Positions 8,208 through 17,826 are shown, counted from the stretch's first letter. The stretch is 64,000 nucleotides of DNA from CAZFLM01 sp964519955 (GCA_964519955.1 CAZFLM010000026.1:1-64000), one strand, 5' to 3'. A program made the numbers and translations. Notes: a model not told the origin generated them from the letters alone.

Positions 8208-8732
8208 ATGCCGCTCAAGTTTCCCTGGTTTCCAGAGCCACCACCGGGTGTCAACACCTTCCAGTGGCTGGTGATTACCACCGCCGGCTTCCTGGCGTTG
8301 GGGTACATCGTCGTCAAGTTCGTCGTGCCGGTGATCCGCGGGATGCTCGACGAGCGCCGCAAGGCGATCGAGGACGCCGCCGGGCAGGTGGCCTCCACGC
8401 TGGCTGAGACGGAGCGGATGCGCAACGACTACCGCCAGCGCCTGGACAACATCGAGGAAGAGACCCACGTGCGGATGGACGAGGCTGTCGCCGAGGCCGG
8501 ACGCCTGCGGGAGCAGATCCTGGAGGAGGCGCGCGTCACCGCCAAGACCATCGTGCGGCGCGGCGAGGACGAGGTCGTGCAGGAGCGCGCGAAGGCTCAG
8601 GCGCACCTGCGTATCCAGTTCGTCGACAGCGTGATCCGCGCAGCCGGCCACGCAGCATCGCGCTCGCTGACCGACGGCGACCGCGGCCGCCTGCTCGGCG
8701 AGTTCGTGCGCGAAGTGGGGAACCCAAGTTGA
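8208..8732 (+). CDS. atpF: ATP synthase F0 subunit b' (second b-type copy)
   Basis: A 174-residue b-type stalk subunit. Its Pro-rich N-terminus precedes one membrane helix (about residues 20-42), then a long coiled coil to about residue 150. It differs clearly from the first b gene, which fits a b/b' heterodimer rather than a recent duplication. Its TGA overlaps the TTG start of the delta gene (TTGA), so the two are probably translationally coupled. Which copy should be called b or b' cannot be settled here. Confidence 0.85.
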   Translation: MPLKFPWFPEPPPGVNTFQWLVITTAGFLALGYIVVKFVVPVIRGMLDERRKAIEDAAGQVASTLAETERMRNDYRQRLDNIEEETHVRMDEAVAEAGRLREQILEEARVTAKTIVRRGEDEVVQERAKAQAHLRIQFVDSVIRAAGHAASRSLTDGDRGRLLGEFVREVGNPS

Positions 8733-9283
8733 GCGCCGCAGTCGACACCAAAGCGGCTCGCCGCTATGCCAGCGCGTTGTTCAACGCGTCGCGCGAAGCC
8801 GGCGTCACGGAGGCCGTCCAGGCCGATCTGGGCCTGCTGATGGCCTGCTGGAACGGGACACCCGCCTTCCGACGCACCCTTCAGAGCCCGCGCATCGCGG
8901 CCGACCGCAAGCAGGACCTTATTGCCAAGGTTTTCGGCGACACCGTCAGCCCCCTGACGACCGTGTTCATGCGCCTGCTGATCGACAAGCGGCGCGAGGC
9001 GATCCTGCCTGCGGTGCACGAGCAGTTCGGCGGGTTCGCGGACGAGTTGCGCGGTCTGGTGCGAGCCTCGGCCATCGTCGCAGCTCCGCTGACTGGCGAG
9101 GAGCGGGCTGCCCTTGCCGCCGGCCTCCAGCAGCGAACGGGCAAGGAGATCGAGCTGGCGGTGACAGTGAACGAGGGCATCATCGGTGGCGCCATCGTTC
9201 GCATGGGCGACACGGTGATCGACGGCAGCGTGCGCGGCGCGCTCGAGCGGCTCCGCGAGGCGATGCTGAGGGAGAGCACGTAG
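8729..9283 (+). CDS. atpH: ATP synthase F1 subunit delta (OSCP)
   Basis: The delta subunit caps the F1 head and binds the b stalk. The 184-residue protein has the helical N-terminal domain (KAARRYASALF near the start) and the C-terminal signature with GGAIVRMGDTVIDGSVRG, both typical of the OSCP/delta family. The start is a TTG overlapping the preceding stop codon. Length is normal. A lipoprotein gene, not atpA, follows 25 nt later. Confidence 0.92.
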   Translation: MSAAVDTKAARRYASALFNASREAGVTEAVQADLGLLMACWNGTPAFRRTLQSPRIAADRKQDLIAKVFGDTVSPLTTVFMRLLIDKRREAILPAVHEQFGGFADELRGLVRASAIVAAPLTGEERAALAAGLQQRTGKEIELAVTVNEGIIGGAIVRMGDTVIDGSVRGALERLREAMLREST

Positions 9284-9308
9284 CGCGACGCGGGCAGGAG
9301 CTGCGGTG

Positions 9309-10079
9309 ATGGCAGTGGCGCTGAGAGGGGACTGGCTGGCGCGCGCGGCGGTGGCCGTGCTGCCGGTGCTCGCGATCGCGCTGGCAGGCTGCGGACCTGA
9401 CCCGCGTTACTCCGAGCCGATGGATTTGAACCGAGCCGGACCCGGGGGCGAACAGCCGAAGCCCGTGGTGGCGCAGGAGCGCCAAGCGCCGCCGGCCGCT
9501 CCGTCCGGCCCGGCGCCTTCTCCGGCAGACGAGTTGTACCCGCGGCACGTGGGTGACAAGTGGGAGATGGCCCGCACGGCGGGCATCGATGCGGAGACCA
9601 TCACGACCACGGTGTTGGGCAGCCGCACCGAGCTGGGGATGACGGCCTTCACGATGGAGACGCGCGGCGCTGGCGGGCTGCAGCAGACCGAGGGCTATCT
9701 CGCCGACGACACGGGTGTGTACCGCGTATCGACGGGTCCCGATGGCAGTGGGCGCATCGAGCCGCGCATGCCGATGCTGCGGCTTCCATTCAAGCCCTCG
9801 GACTCGTGGGCGTGGCAGGGCGAGTTGGTTGGCGGCGGGGCTGCGACGAAGGCGAAGGCCAAGTTCTACCTGAAGCCGCAAGAGACCGTGAAGACGAAGG
9901 CGGGCGAGTTCAAGGCGTACCGCTGGAAGCAGTTGCTGACGTTGGAGCTCCCTGAGGGAGCGCAGACGATCGAGACGACGATGTGGCTCGCGCCCGGCGT
10001 GGGGCTGGTGAAGCAGGAAACCACCGACGCCACGGGCCTCACATCGGCGGAGTTGACACGATATCAGGTCAAGCGGTAG
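9309..10079 (+). CDS. Predicted lipoprotein inserted between atpH and atpA
   Basis: I do not recognise this family. The N-terminus has a basic start, a hydrophobic core and the lipobox LAGC, so it is probably processed by signal peptidase II and anchored by a lipidated cysteine. A Pro/Ala-rich linker (about residues 35-75) precedes a beta-rich domain with YPRHVGDKWEM and several TTMW or KAYRWKQ-like strands, similar in style to exported proteins measuring or binding small molecules. ATG 9309 follows AGGAG at 8 nt; a GTG at 9306 is adjacent. Its place inside an ATP synthase operon is unusual; co-transcription is expected, but no link to ATP synthesis can be shown. A stem-loop follows at 10108-10145. 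Confidence 0.75.
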   Translation: MAVALRGDWLARAAVAVLPVLAIALAGCGPDPRYSEPMDLNRAGPGGEQPKPVVAQERQAPPAAPSGPAPSPADELYPRHVGDKWEMARTAGIDAETITTTVLGSRTELGMTAFTMETRGAGGLQQTEGYLADDTGVYRVSTGPDGSGRIEPRMPMLRLPFKPSDSWAWQGELVGGGAATKAKAKFYLKPQETVKTKAGEFKAYRWKQLLTLELPEGAQTIETTMWLAPGVGLVKQETTDATGLTSAELTRYQVKR

Positions 10080-10107
10080 CCGGCCTCTGGCCGCACGCCT
10101 GCTTCTT

Positions 10108-10145
10108 GGCCGGACGGTCGCGCCGTCGCCAAAGACGGTCCGGCC
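10108..10145 (+). promoter_or_regulatory. Stem-loop in front of atpA
   Basis: Arms GGCCGGACGGTC (10108-10119) and GACGGTCCGGCC (10134-10145) pair with one mismatch around a 14-nt loop. It lies between the lipoprotein stop and the atpA ribosome-binding GGAG (10152-10155), with no U-tract. It could slow or regulate read-through or translation of atpA. Seen as an inverted repeat only. Confidence 0.5.
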
Positions 10146-10163
10146 CGTGATGGAGCGCGAACC

Positions 10164-11855
<1,692 letters not shown>

Positions 11856-11879
11856 GGTTGGCTTGACGGAACTGACGGT

Positions 11880-11916
11880 GAATGCGCGCTCCTGCATGTT
11901 GCGGGGGCGCGCATTC
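11880..11916 (+). terminator. Probable terminator after atpA
   Basis: Perfect 10-bp arms GAATGCGCGC (11880-11889) and GCGCGCATTC (11907-11916), 25 nt after the atpA stop. The next sequence is GTGTGTGG rather than a U-run, so it is not a classic intrinsic terminator. Its position supports the ATP synthase transcript ending here. Confidence 0.6.
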
Positions 11917-11949
11917 GTGTGTGGTCCCGGGTCTCGGTGCGGCCCTGGC

Positions 11950-12237
11950 TCAGGCGTGCTGCAAGTACTCGGCGAGCGTGCTGAGGAGACGCCGGAGCCG
12001 TTCGGGCGCGATATTGCCGATGGTGCCGATGATGGCTGTCTGCGGCAGGACGGCAAGGTAGCCCAAGCGGATGAGGGACTCTGACCTTATCCCGCTGTGG
12101 GCATAGTCAGAGTCGTCGGGCGCGATGCGCTCGTCGAACCCGTGGACCTGCAAGTGCAGTTGCGTACTGAGCCCGCAGACCAGCATGTCGCCGAACGCGG
12201 GCATCTTGCGGAGCACGATCGCCGGCCGGTTCTTCAC
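11950..12237 (-). CDS. PemK/MazF-like toxin, start codon uncertain
   Basis: The visible protein reads KNRPAIVLRKMP at its start, matching the second strand of PemK/MazF-type ribonuclease toxins, and ends with a helical RLRRLLSTLAEYLQ. The first strand expected in the family is encoded upstream in the same frame (GDVVLAPIPQADGLV, about 12236-12276), but no ATG, GTG or TTG precedes it before the in-frame stop at 12307-12309. The GTG at 12237 is the first standard start and would leave out this strand. An ATA at 12286-12288 stands where a start would be expected. The gene overlaps or abuts the antitoxin-like gene, as in toxin-antitoxin operons. It may be a decayed toxin or use a non-standard start. 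Confidence 0.55.
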   Translation of the reverse strand: MKNRPAIVLRKMPAFGDMLVCGLSTQLHLQVHGFDERIAPDDSDYAHSGIRSESLIRLGYLAVLPQTAIIGTIGNIAPERLRRLLSTLAEYLQHA

Positions 12238-12274
12238 CAGGCCATCGGCCTGCGGAATGGGCGCAAGGACGACA

Positions 12275-12514
12275 TCACCTTCGCCTATAGGTGGGGTTGG
12301 CCTCCCTCACGCATTCGAGGGGGTACTCCTCCTCGTCCGGTGCATACGCGCTGGCGAGGCCGGCCTCCGAGATGCGCCGCCAGTCCTGCTGCTCACCGTC
12401 CGGTGGTGTGGAAAGAACGGTAACCAGCAGGCGAGCGTTGGCTCCGAGGCAAAGGGGCTCGTCCAGGCGGATGTGCTCGCCGTCGAAATGGGCTGAGACC
12501 GTAACCAGGCTCAT
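12275..12514 (-). CDS. Antitoxin-like small protein upstream of the PemK-like gene
   Basis: A 79-residue protein with a beta-rich N-terminus (SLVTVSAHFDGEHIRLDEPL), as in the small proteins that often precede PemK-type toxins, and an acidic C-terminal tail (DEEEYPLECVREANPTY) of the kind that binds a toxin. ATG 12514 has GGAG 9 nt upstream and gives the family-like N-terminus; the frame is open to 12604 but that extension looks spurious. Its end overlaps the open frame of the toxin-like gene. The antitoxin role is inferred from size, position and tail. Confidence 0.6.
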   Translation of the reverse strand: MSLVTVSAHFDGEHIRLDEPLCLGANARLLVTVLSTPPDGEQQDWRRISEAGLASAYAPDEEEYPLECVREANPTYRRR

Positions 12515-12675
12515 CGAGCTTGCTCCAAGTGACGGCGGCGCGCCTACGGGCCCCGCGCTAGCCGTCATGTCACCGATTATACCAACAAGCCCCGCCACAG
12601 GCAACCGTGCCGCCGAGAGGGCGATGCGTCCACTGCAGTTGCTGGGCCGCTAGCCTGGATCATGCACGAGTGCAG

Positions 12676-12702
12676 TGGTGGGATGGGCCTCCGTGCCCGT
12701 CC
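12676..12702 (-). repeat. 27-bp interspersed repeat, copy 4 (inverted)
   Basis: On the minus strand it begins GGACGGGCACGGAGGCCCAT and ends CCCACCA. This is the closest to the consensus of all five copies. Located in the gap between the antitoxin-like gene and the VOC gene. Confidence 0.8.
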
Positions 12703-12726
12703 GGTGCGACTCATGAATAGGTCAGG

Positions 12727-13197
12727 CTAGGCCTGCGCCCGCCCTTCCCGCACCTTCTCCAGCAGCTCCAGCGTGACCCCCAGCTTCTCCGTGGCGTCGA
12801 AGTAGGCGTACTGGCCCTCGCCCATGTCGCCGCGCTGGACCATGGGGATGCCCTGCTCCTTCAGGAAGTCGGCGCTGCGCTGCATGCCCTCCACCCAGAA
12901 CGCGATGTGGTGGACCGCCTCGCCATTGGTGTCTAGCCCCTCCTTCCACGTGCTCGGCTCGCCGATGGGCTCGATCAGCTCGATCTGCACCTGGCCGAGG
13001 TTGAAGAAGGCGAGCTTGGCCTGCGCGTTCGACGGCCGGCCGCGGTAGGTCTGCGCTACCTCGTTGCCCGGCGCGGTCACGATGACGCTGGGCACGGGCA
13101 GGCCCAGCACCGCCGACCAGCGCCGGCAGGCCTCCTCGATATCGTGGACGGTGATGGCGATCTGCGCGACGGTGGTGCTGCCGAGATGCGTGCTCAT
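12727..13197 (-). CDS. VOC-family protein, methylmalonyl-CoA epimerase-like
   Basis: A 156-residue protein with two beta-alpha-beta-beta-beta modules of the vicinal-oxygen-chelate superfamily. The second module has VHHIAFWV and ends TLELLEKV, placing a metal-ligand His and Glu as in methylmalonyl-CoA epimerase. In the first module the usual ligand His is replaced by Gln (AQIAITVHDIE), and ELIEP supplies the second position. It could be an epimerase with altered metal binding or another lyase. ATG 13197 gives the family length; the open frame extends to 13641 without a sensible N-terminus. No other propionate-pathway gene is nearby. It is divergent from the Tat protein at 13355. Confidence 0.65.
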   Translation of the reverse strand: MSTHLGSTTVAQIAITVHDIEEACRRWSAVLGLPVPSVIVTAPGNEVAQTYRGRPSNAQAKLAFFNLGQVQIELIEPIGEPSTWKEGLDTNGEAVHHIAFWVEGMQRSADFLKEQGIPMVQRGDMGEGQYAYFDATEKLGVTLELLEKVREGRAQA

Positions 13198-13288
13198 GGT
13201 GCGTCTCCCTGCCTGGCGGATGGTCTGGCGCGGTGCTATTCGGGGTGCGGCGCGGGGAGTCCTTGGGGCGCGGGCAGTGCCACAGCCG

Positions 13289-13317
13289 TTGACTGGCAAC
13301 GGGCGGTGGCCTATACT
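13289..13317 (+). promoter_or_regulatory. Sigma-70-type promoter for the transglutaminase-like pair
   Basis: TTGACT (13289-13294) and TATACT (13312-13317) with 17 nt between, 38 nt upstream of the ATG at 13355. The hexamers are very close to the promoter at 3470-3498. Confidence 0.7.
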
Positions 13318-13354
13318 GAGCGAGCCGCTCGACCCGAAACAGGGAGCACACTGA

Positions 13355-14842
13355 ATGGTACCGAGATGCACTCGTCGTGAGCTACTGTGCCGCGCCTCCG
13401 CCGGCCTCGTGGTCGGTGCCGGCGTCTCGCTTGGCTCTGGCCGCGCTGGCGCACAGGGGCAGTCCGCGTTCGAGGAGCTGAAGCGCCAGGCCTGGCAGAA
13501 GGTGATCGACGGGAACAACGCGCCTAACGGCGGCGAGCAGCGCCGCATCTTCCGGCAGGCGCGCGACCTGTTCCTGCGGGCCGATGCTGCTGGCAGACTC
13601 GGCGAGGACGAGTTGGCGCAGGTGTCTGCCCTCTCTCGCAACTTCCTGTGGGAGCCGGATCTCGGGGAGCGCTACGCCAGACGGAGCTTCGGCGAGCACC
13701 CGAACTCGGTGTGGGCAGCCCTCGAGTGTGCGCGGGCGATGTACGGCGCCGGCCACTTCGCCGAGTCGCGGCGTCTGCTGCGCGAGTTGGTCGCCCTGCC
13801 TGCCGATTCGCAGGGCAAGTGGGCGAAGGAGATCGCCGAGGCGGCCTACAGACTCGCGACGAAGACGTGGGAGTTCGCGTTCGACATCAAGCGGGCGTAC
13901 CTGCAGCGCGACTACGCCCGCAAGCGCCTGCAGACGGTCGGCTATCACGAGTTCTACTGCCTGCATGACACGGCGTACCAGCGGATCGCGGTCGCCGTCG
14001 ATGGCGCCGCGCGGCACGACGAGACCGTCGACGCGGGTGGCAACCGCCTGCTCAGGATGTGGCCCGACGGTGACAAGGAGATCCACCTCAAGCTGACGAT
14101 CGAGATGCAGCCCTGGCGGTTCGACATCCTGCGCATCGGCCAGGGCGCCTACGAGCTGCCCGAGGCGGTTCGCCCGTATCTCGGACGCACGGTCTTGTGC
14201 GATCCGACGACCGACAAGGCGCAGGCGGTCGCACGCAAGTGCAAGGCGCAGACCCGTGGCGAGACAGTCCGCAACGTCCTGATGTGGATGGCGGAGTACT
14301 TCCTGAACGCAGGGCCTGGGCCGGCGACGGATCGGTTCGAGGAGCACTTCGGCGCGGGCAGGTACACCGGCAAGCCTGGCGTGGAGTGGACAACGGATGG
14401 GCTCCTGGACTACCCGGTGGGCCACTGCTGGGAGAACTCCCGTCTGACCGCGTGCCTGCTCAGGGCCTGCGGCATCGCGGCACGGCAGCGCCTGGTGCTG
14501 CTTGTTGCCCGCGAGGGGAGCGACGCCAGCGGCTGGTTCGCCGGGTGGCACCTCATCGCGGAGTACTACGAGCCCAAGCACGGGTGGATCCCGCTTGAGA
14601 CTGCCCGGGAGGTCACGCCGGGGATGGTGCTCGATGCGATGATCCCGATGATGGGCGAGGTGCCCGATACCACCACGGAGAGAGAGACAGCCGAGCCCTG
14701 GCCGCTGGTGTCGGTCGACAAGGCCTGGCGCGTGATGTGGTGCGGCAACGTGGGTATGACGGACGCCAACATCGCGCACGTCCAGAGGAAGCTAGTGCGC
14801 TGTGCGCTCGATGCCCCTTACCCCTGGCCGGCGCGGCCGTAG
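13355..14842 (+). CDS. Tat-exported transglutaminase-like protein, first of a tandem pair
   Basis: The N-terminus has a twin-arginine signal (TRRELLCRASAGLVVGAG). After a helical region (about residues 35-160) and a beta-rich domain (about 180-300), a transglutaminase-like (papain-fold) domain follows. Cys358 lies in GHCWENSRLTAC and His399 in AGWHLIAEYY; the third residue, normally Asp, appears as Glu in GWIPLETA. These domains act as peptidases, amidases or cross-linking enzymes on the cell surface. The start has AGGGAG 8 nt upstream and a promoter at 13289-13317. The next gene is a diverged paralogue in the same orientation 66 nt later. The substrate is unknown. Confidence 0.75.
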   Translation: MVPRCTRRELLCRASAGLVVGAGVSLGSGRAGAQGQSAFEELKRQAWQKVIDGNNAPNGGEQRRIFRQARDLFLRADAAGRLGEDELAQVSALSRNFLWEPDLGERYARRSFGEHPNSVWAALECARAMYGAGHFAESRRLLRELVALPADSQGKWAKEIAEAAYRLATKTWEFAFDIKRAYLQRDYARKRLQTVGYHEFYCLHDTAYQRIAVAVDGAARHDETVDAGGNRLLRMWPDGDKEIHLKLTIEMQPWRFDILRIGQGAYELPEAVRPYLGRTVLCDPTTDKAQAVARKCKAQTRGETVRNVLMWMAEYFLNAGPGPATDRFEEHFGAGRYTGKPGVEWTTDGLLDYPVGHCWENSRLTACLLRACGIAARQRLVLLVAREGSDASGWFAGWHLIAEYYEPKHGWIPLETAREVTPGMVLDAMIPMMGEVPDTTTERETAEPWPLVSVDKAWRVMWCGNVGMTDANIAHVQRKLVRCALDAPYPWPARP

Positions 14843-14908
14843 GACAGGCGGGACCAGAGGACCAACTGCGCCGTTGGGATCCCTTAGGCGCAGCTCTGTG
14901 GAGGGTGG

Positions 14909-16375
14909 ATGATGTGCCATAGGTACGATCGGCGCGAGGTGTTCCGGCTGGCGGCGGGGGTCGGAGCGCTGGCCGTCGGCACAGCAACGGCATCGAACGT
15001 GGCGCGCGGGCAGGATCAGACGACGTTCGAGCAGATGAGGGGGCAAGCGTACAAGGCGTGGGAGGCCTGCCTGCGCGGCGAGCCGCGCTGGGCCGACTGC
15101 GAGCGCCTGATGGTTGAGGCGAGTCGCTACGGCCAGTTGGGCGAGTCGGAGTTGCGTCTCGTATCGTACCTGCGCCGTGGGTTCCTCGATCGCGCGCCGG
15201 ACTCGCTTCCTGTGGCGCAGATGGCGTACGCCCGTTACCCGTGCGCGTCCAGCGCCGCCGAGCTAGCCGAGAGCTTGGCGGACAACTACGAGTTCGCCAA
15301 GGGACGCAGCCTTCTGGCCCGGCATATCGGAGCAGGCACGTCTGCGGCCAGCGACGCAACGCTGAGAGTCGTACGCACATGGCTGGCCGGCCTGGCATCT
15401 GATGGCGAGAGGGCGCTCGCCCGGTCCGCCATCCAGCGGCTGGCCGCAAAGCGCTACGAGGTGGTGTTCACGCTCGCGACGGACTACCTCAGGCCTCAGA
15501 TCAGAGAGGAGTACAAGCGCCTGAGCTATCGAGAGTTCGCCGTGTATCCGGACAACGCCGTGCAGCGGACTACATTCGAAGTGACCGGGGCAGACAAGGT
15601 CGAGACGTACACGGATGCCGGAGGCAACAGGCGCCTCAGGATCTGGGCGCCCGATAGCGTCTCGCCTACCGTCCGCCTGGCGGCGACGATAACCGGGGCT
15701 GCCTATGACCTGTGGAAGTCCGAACCTCAGTCGCGGAGCATACCGGAGGCCATGAAGCCCTATCTTGGGAAGACCGCGCTGATAGACCCGACCGGGCCCG
15801 TGGCTTCCGCCCTTGCCGGTAGGCTCAAGGGCGGCACGCGCCTCCAGAGCCTGACCAACCTGCAGGCCTGGTGGGAGGGAATCGAGTATGCGACGCCGCG
15901 CACAAGCGCCAGCGGCGCGTCGGAGGTGATGTTGCGCGAGCGCCGGGGACACTGCGGCGAGTGCAGCCGCGGCGAGACCGCCGTCTTGCGCGCGATGGGC
16001 ATTCCCGCGCGCCGCATTCTCACTCTGGCGATCCAGGAGCCCGGCTATCGGGAACTGACGGCTCAACCTACGCTTGGCGGTCACGCGCTCACGGAGCTAT
16101 ACGACCCGACACACGGCTGGATCCAGTGGGATGCTCGCCTGACCGCGCGCGACCCACAGAAGCCTCAAGGACCCATGCTCGAGACGGACCACACGTGCAT
16201 CAGGATGGTCGCCGAAGATCCGACGTCCACGGATCTGTCACCCGAGTCGACGGACGGCAACTGGTACTTCTACGGCTGGAAGGACGAACGGGCGGACCCA
16301 CCTGACATGAGGAACAGCGCGATCAGGCTGGTCGGCCTCGGTTTCGGTGAGCTGCCACCGATCACATCAGCGTAG
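14909..16375 (+). CDS. Tat-exported transglutaminase-like protein, second of a tandem pair
   Basis: This has the same layout as the preceding gene: Tat signal (DRREVFRLAAGVGALAVG), a helical N-terminal region with the shared phrase TFEQMRGQAYKAW, a beta-rich middle, and a transglutaminase-like domain. The catalytic triad looks complete: Cys349 (GHCGECSRGET), His392 (GGHALTELYDP) and Asp408 (GWIQWDARL). The two copies are clearly related but diverged over most of their length, so the duplication is old or the pair is under divergent selection. GGAGG lies 5 nt before ATG 14909. The intact Asp here versus Glu in the partner suggests different activity. Confidence 0.75.
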   Translation: MMCHRYDRREVFRLAAGVGALAVGTATASNVARGQDQTTFEQMRGQAYKAWEACLRGEPRWADCERLMVEASRYGQLGESELRLVSYLRRGFLDRAPDSLPVAQMAYARYPCASSAAELAESLADNYEFAKGRSLLARHIGAGTSAASDATLRVVRTWLAGLASDGERALARSAIQRLAAKRYEVVFTLATDYLRPQIREEYKRLSYREFAVYPDNAVQRTTFEVTGADKVETYTDAGGNRRLRIWAPDSVSPTVRLAATITGAAYDLWKSEPQSRSIPEAMKPYLGKTALIDPTGPVASALAGRLKGGTRLQSLTNLQAWWEGIEYATPRTSASGASEVMLRERRGHCGECSRGETAVLRAMGIPARRILTLAIQEPGYRELTAQPTLGGHALTELYDPTHGWIQWDARLTARDPQKPQGPMLETDHTCIRMVAEDPTSTDLSPESTDGNWYFYGWKDERADPPDMRNSAIRLVGLGFGELPPITSA

Positions 16376-16549
16376 CGGGCAGCAAGCCTGGTGAACGCTC
16401 GCAGGTCTTTGTAGACGGCTGCAGTCGATCGGAAGACCCGAGCCCGCGGCGCTCATGTTGCCCCGCATGCTGGTGGGCAGGCCAACCATGTGCGGCAGCG
16501 CTTGGCGGGCACAACACGGCCGACGCCACGGAGCACGGAGGGCGAGCGA

Positions 16550-16903
16550 ATGTCAAGGACGCGGCACGATGCGGCAGTTCGCGATGCGAGGGCACGGCGG
16601 GTGCGGGCTGGGAGCGTGGCCGTCGGTGCGACGGCTGTCGGCGCCTCTGCCACCGGCGCGAGCGCGACGGGCGCTTCGGCAACCGGAGCTTCGGCCACCG
16701 GGGCTTCTGCAACGGGCGCGGCCGCGCTGGGGGCGTTGGCGGTTGGTGCACTGTCGCTTGGCGCGGTGGCGATCGGCGCGGTGGCCATCGGCAGGCTGGC
16801 GGTCGGTCGGGCGCGCATTAGGCGCCTGCGCATCGACGAGCTGCACGTGGACCGGCTGTGGATCGCCGGGCAGGAGGTGGACGGTTCCCGGCAGGTGAAG
16901 TGA
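16550..16903 (+). CDS. Small pentad-repeat protein (GALAV/GASAT repeats)
   Basis: A 117-residue protein. Residues 21-85 are a run of five-residue repeats: first GASAT copies in near-perfect tandem, then GALAV, GALSL and GAVAI. A basic segment GRARIRRLRIDELHVDRL follows. Similar small proteins with GALAIGALAIG repeats and an IRRLxIDELxVxRL tail are widespread in bacteria, mostly uncharacterised; a compact beta-solenoid or membrane-associated fold is possible. The coding DNA is itself a 15-bp tandem repeat at about 16655-16720, so copy number may vary. ATG 16550 has GGAGGG upstream; the frame is open from 16490. Confidence 0.65.
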   Translation: MSRTRHDAAVRDARARRVRAGSVAVGATAVGASATGASATGASATGASATGASATGAAALGALAVGALSLGAVAIGAVAIGRLAVGRARIRRLRIDELHVDRLWIAGQEVDGSRQVK

Positions 16904-17025
16904 CGGCGCGAACGCCGCAGGTGAACCGCCTCCGCGCTTCGTGGCACCAACGAAGCGAGGGCGCCGACGCCAGGGCTGGTGCGTGTGGCACCGCAACTCG
17001 CGGCGGGCGCCCGCAGGAGGTAAAG

Positions 17026-17700
17026 ACGAAGCACCGCGCTGTGTTCGCTCTCGCAGCCGCCATCCTGGCGCTCTCCGCGCCCGCACTCGGCCAGCCGCCT
17101 CCCGCCGCCTCCGCGCTGCCTGGCCGCGCAGACCAACCGCTCCCGGCTCTGGCGCCGGCCGACGTGCCCAAGGACATCGCCTGGGGCAAGGGGCGCGAGA
17201 TCCAGGCCGGTCTCCGCCTCTCGTGGCGCTACGGGCACGCCGACCAGCACACGGGGCTCTACGTGTTCGCCGTCTATGTGCGAAACGTCACGCAGCGCAC
17301 GCTCACGGTGAGTGGCCCCGGCTTCCCAGGGCTCTGCGTCCCATCGGACCGCATCAGCTACACGACCCTCGTCCAGACCACTCGCATCTACTGCACCCCG
17401 CGAATCGCGGATGCCAGCGCCAAGGCGGTCGCTGTCAAGTACCGGCTGTCCGACGACCAACAGCGGTGGGCGCTCGGGCCGGGCCAGGCGGCCATAGTGT
17501 CGCGCTGGATGCTCCGGACGCTGCCCGTCGCTGCGAGGAAGCCGGAGACGGAGGGCTACACGCAGGTGGCCTTCGTGGAGCCCGGCAAGTACCGGCTGGC
17601 GTGCGACGTGGCCGCCTCCTGGCCCCGACGAGCGACGCAGCGTACGGGCGAGGTCGGGTTCGAGGTGACCGCAGAGGACCTGGGAGGGCGGCCGTGGTGA
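17026..17700 (+). CDS. Exported protein of unknown function, possible ACG start
   Basis: The mature part (about residues 45-224) has beta-rich segments such as GLYVFAVYVRNVT and KYRLACDVAASW, resembling an Ig-like or pesticidal-propeller-free ectodomain. I do not recognise it further. The N-terminus KHRAVFALAAAILALSAPALG is a clear signal peptide, but the only start that gives it is an ACG at 17026, placed 5 nt after a perfect AGGAGG (17015-17020). The GTG at 17041 lies too far from that site and would lack the basic residues. An upstream GTG at 16858 would add 56 unlikely residues overlapping the previous gene. Either a rare ACG start or a sequence error changed an ATG. Confidence 0.6.
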   Translation, partial: TKHRAVFALAAAILALSAPALGQPPPAASALPGRADQPLPALAPADVPKDIAWGKGREIQAGLRLSWRYGHADQHTGLYVFAVYVRNVTQRTLTVSGPGFPGLCVPSDRISYTTLVQTTRIYCTPRIADASAKAVAVKYRLSDDQQRWALGPGQAAIVSRWMLRTLPVAARKPETEGYTQVAFVEPGKYRLACDVAASWPRRATQRTGEVGFEVTAEDLGGRPW

Positions 17701-17762
17701 TGGCGGCGGCTCGGCCGCAACGTGATGCACCGGGAGACTCGCGGAGTAGCCCACGAAGAGCA

Positions 17763-17792
17763 GGGAGCCCGCGCCGGCATGGCGGGGCTCCC
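17763..17792. terminator. Stem-loop between convergent genes
   Basis: GGGAGCCC (17763-17770) pairs with GGGCTCCC (17785-17792), with further GC pairing inside. It lies between the stop of the + gene at 17700 and the stop of the - gene at 17827, where a bidirectional terminator would be expected. There is no strong U-run. Confidence 0.5.
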
Positions 17793-17826
17793 GCTACGGT
17801 TAAGCACATCGGCGATCGGCGGCCCC

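Noticed and set aside
11917..12275. A degraded gamma subunit gene after atpA
   Set aside because: No frame shows the conserved N- or C-terminal helices of AtpG; the region reads as a toxin-like gene on the other strand.
16655..16720. CRISPR or satellite array in the pentad-repeat gene
   Set aside because: 15-bp units without spacers, fully coding.
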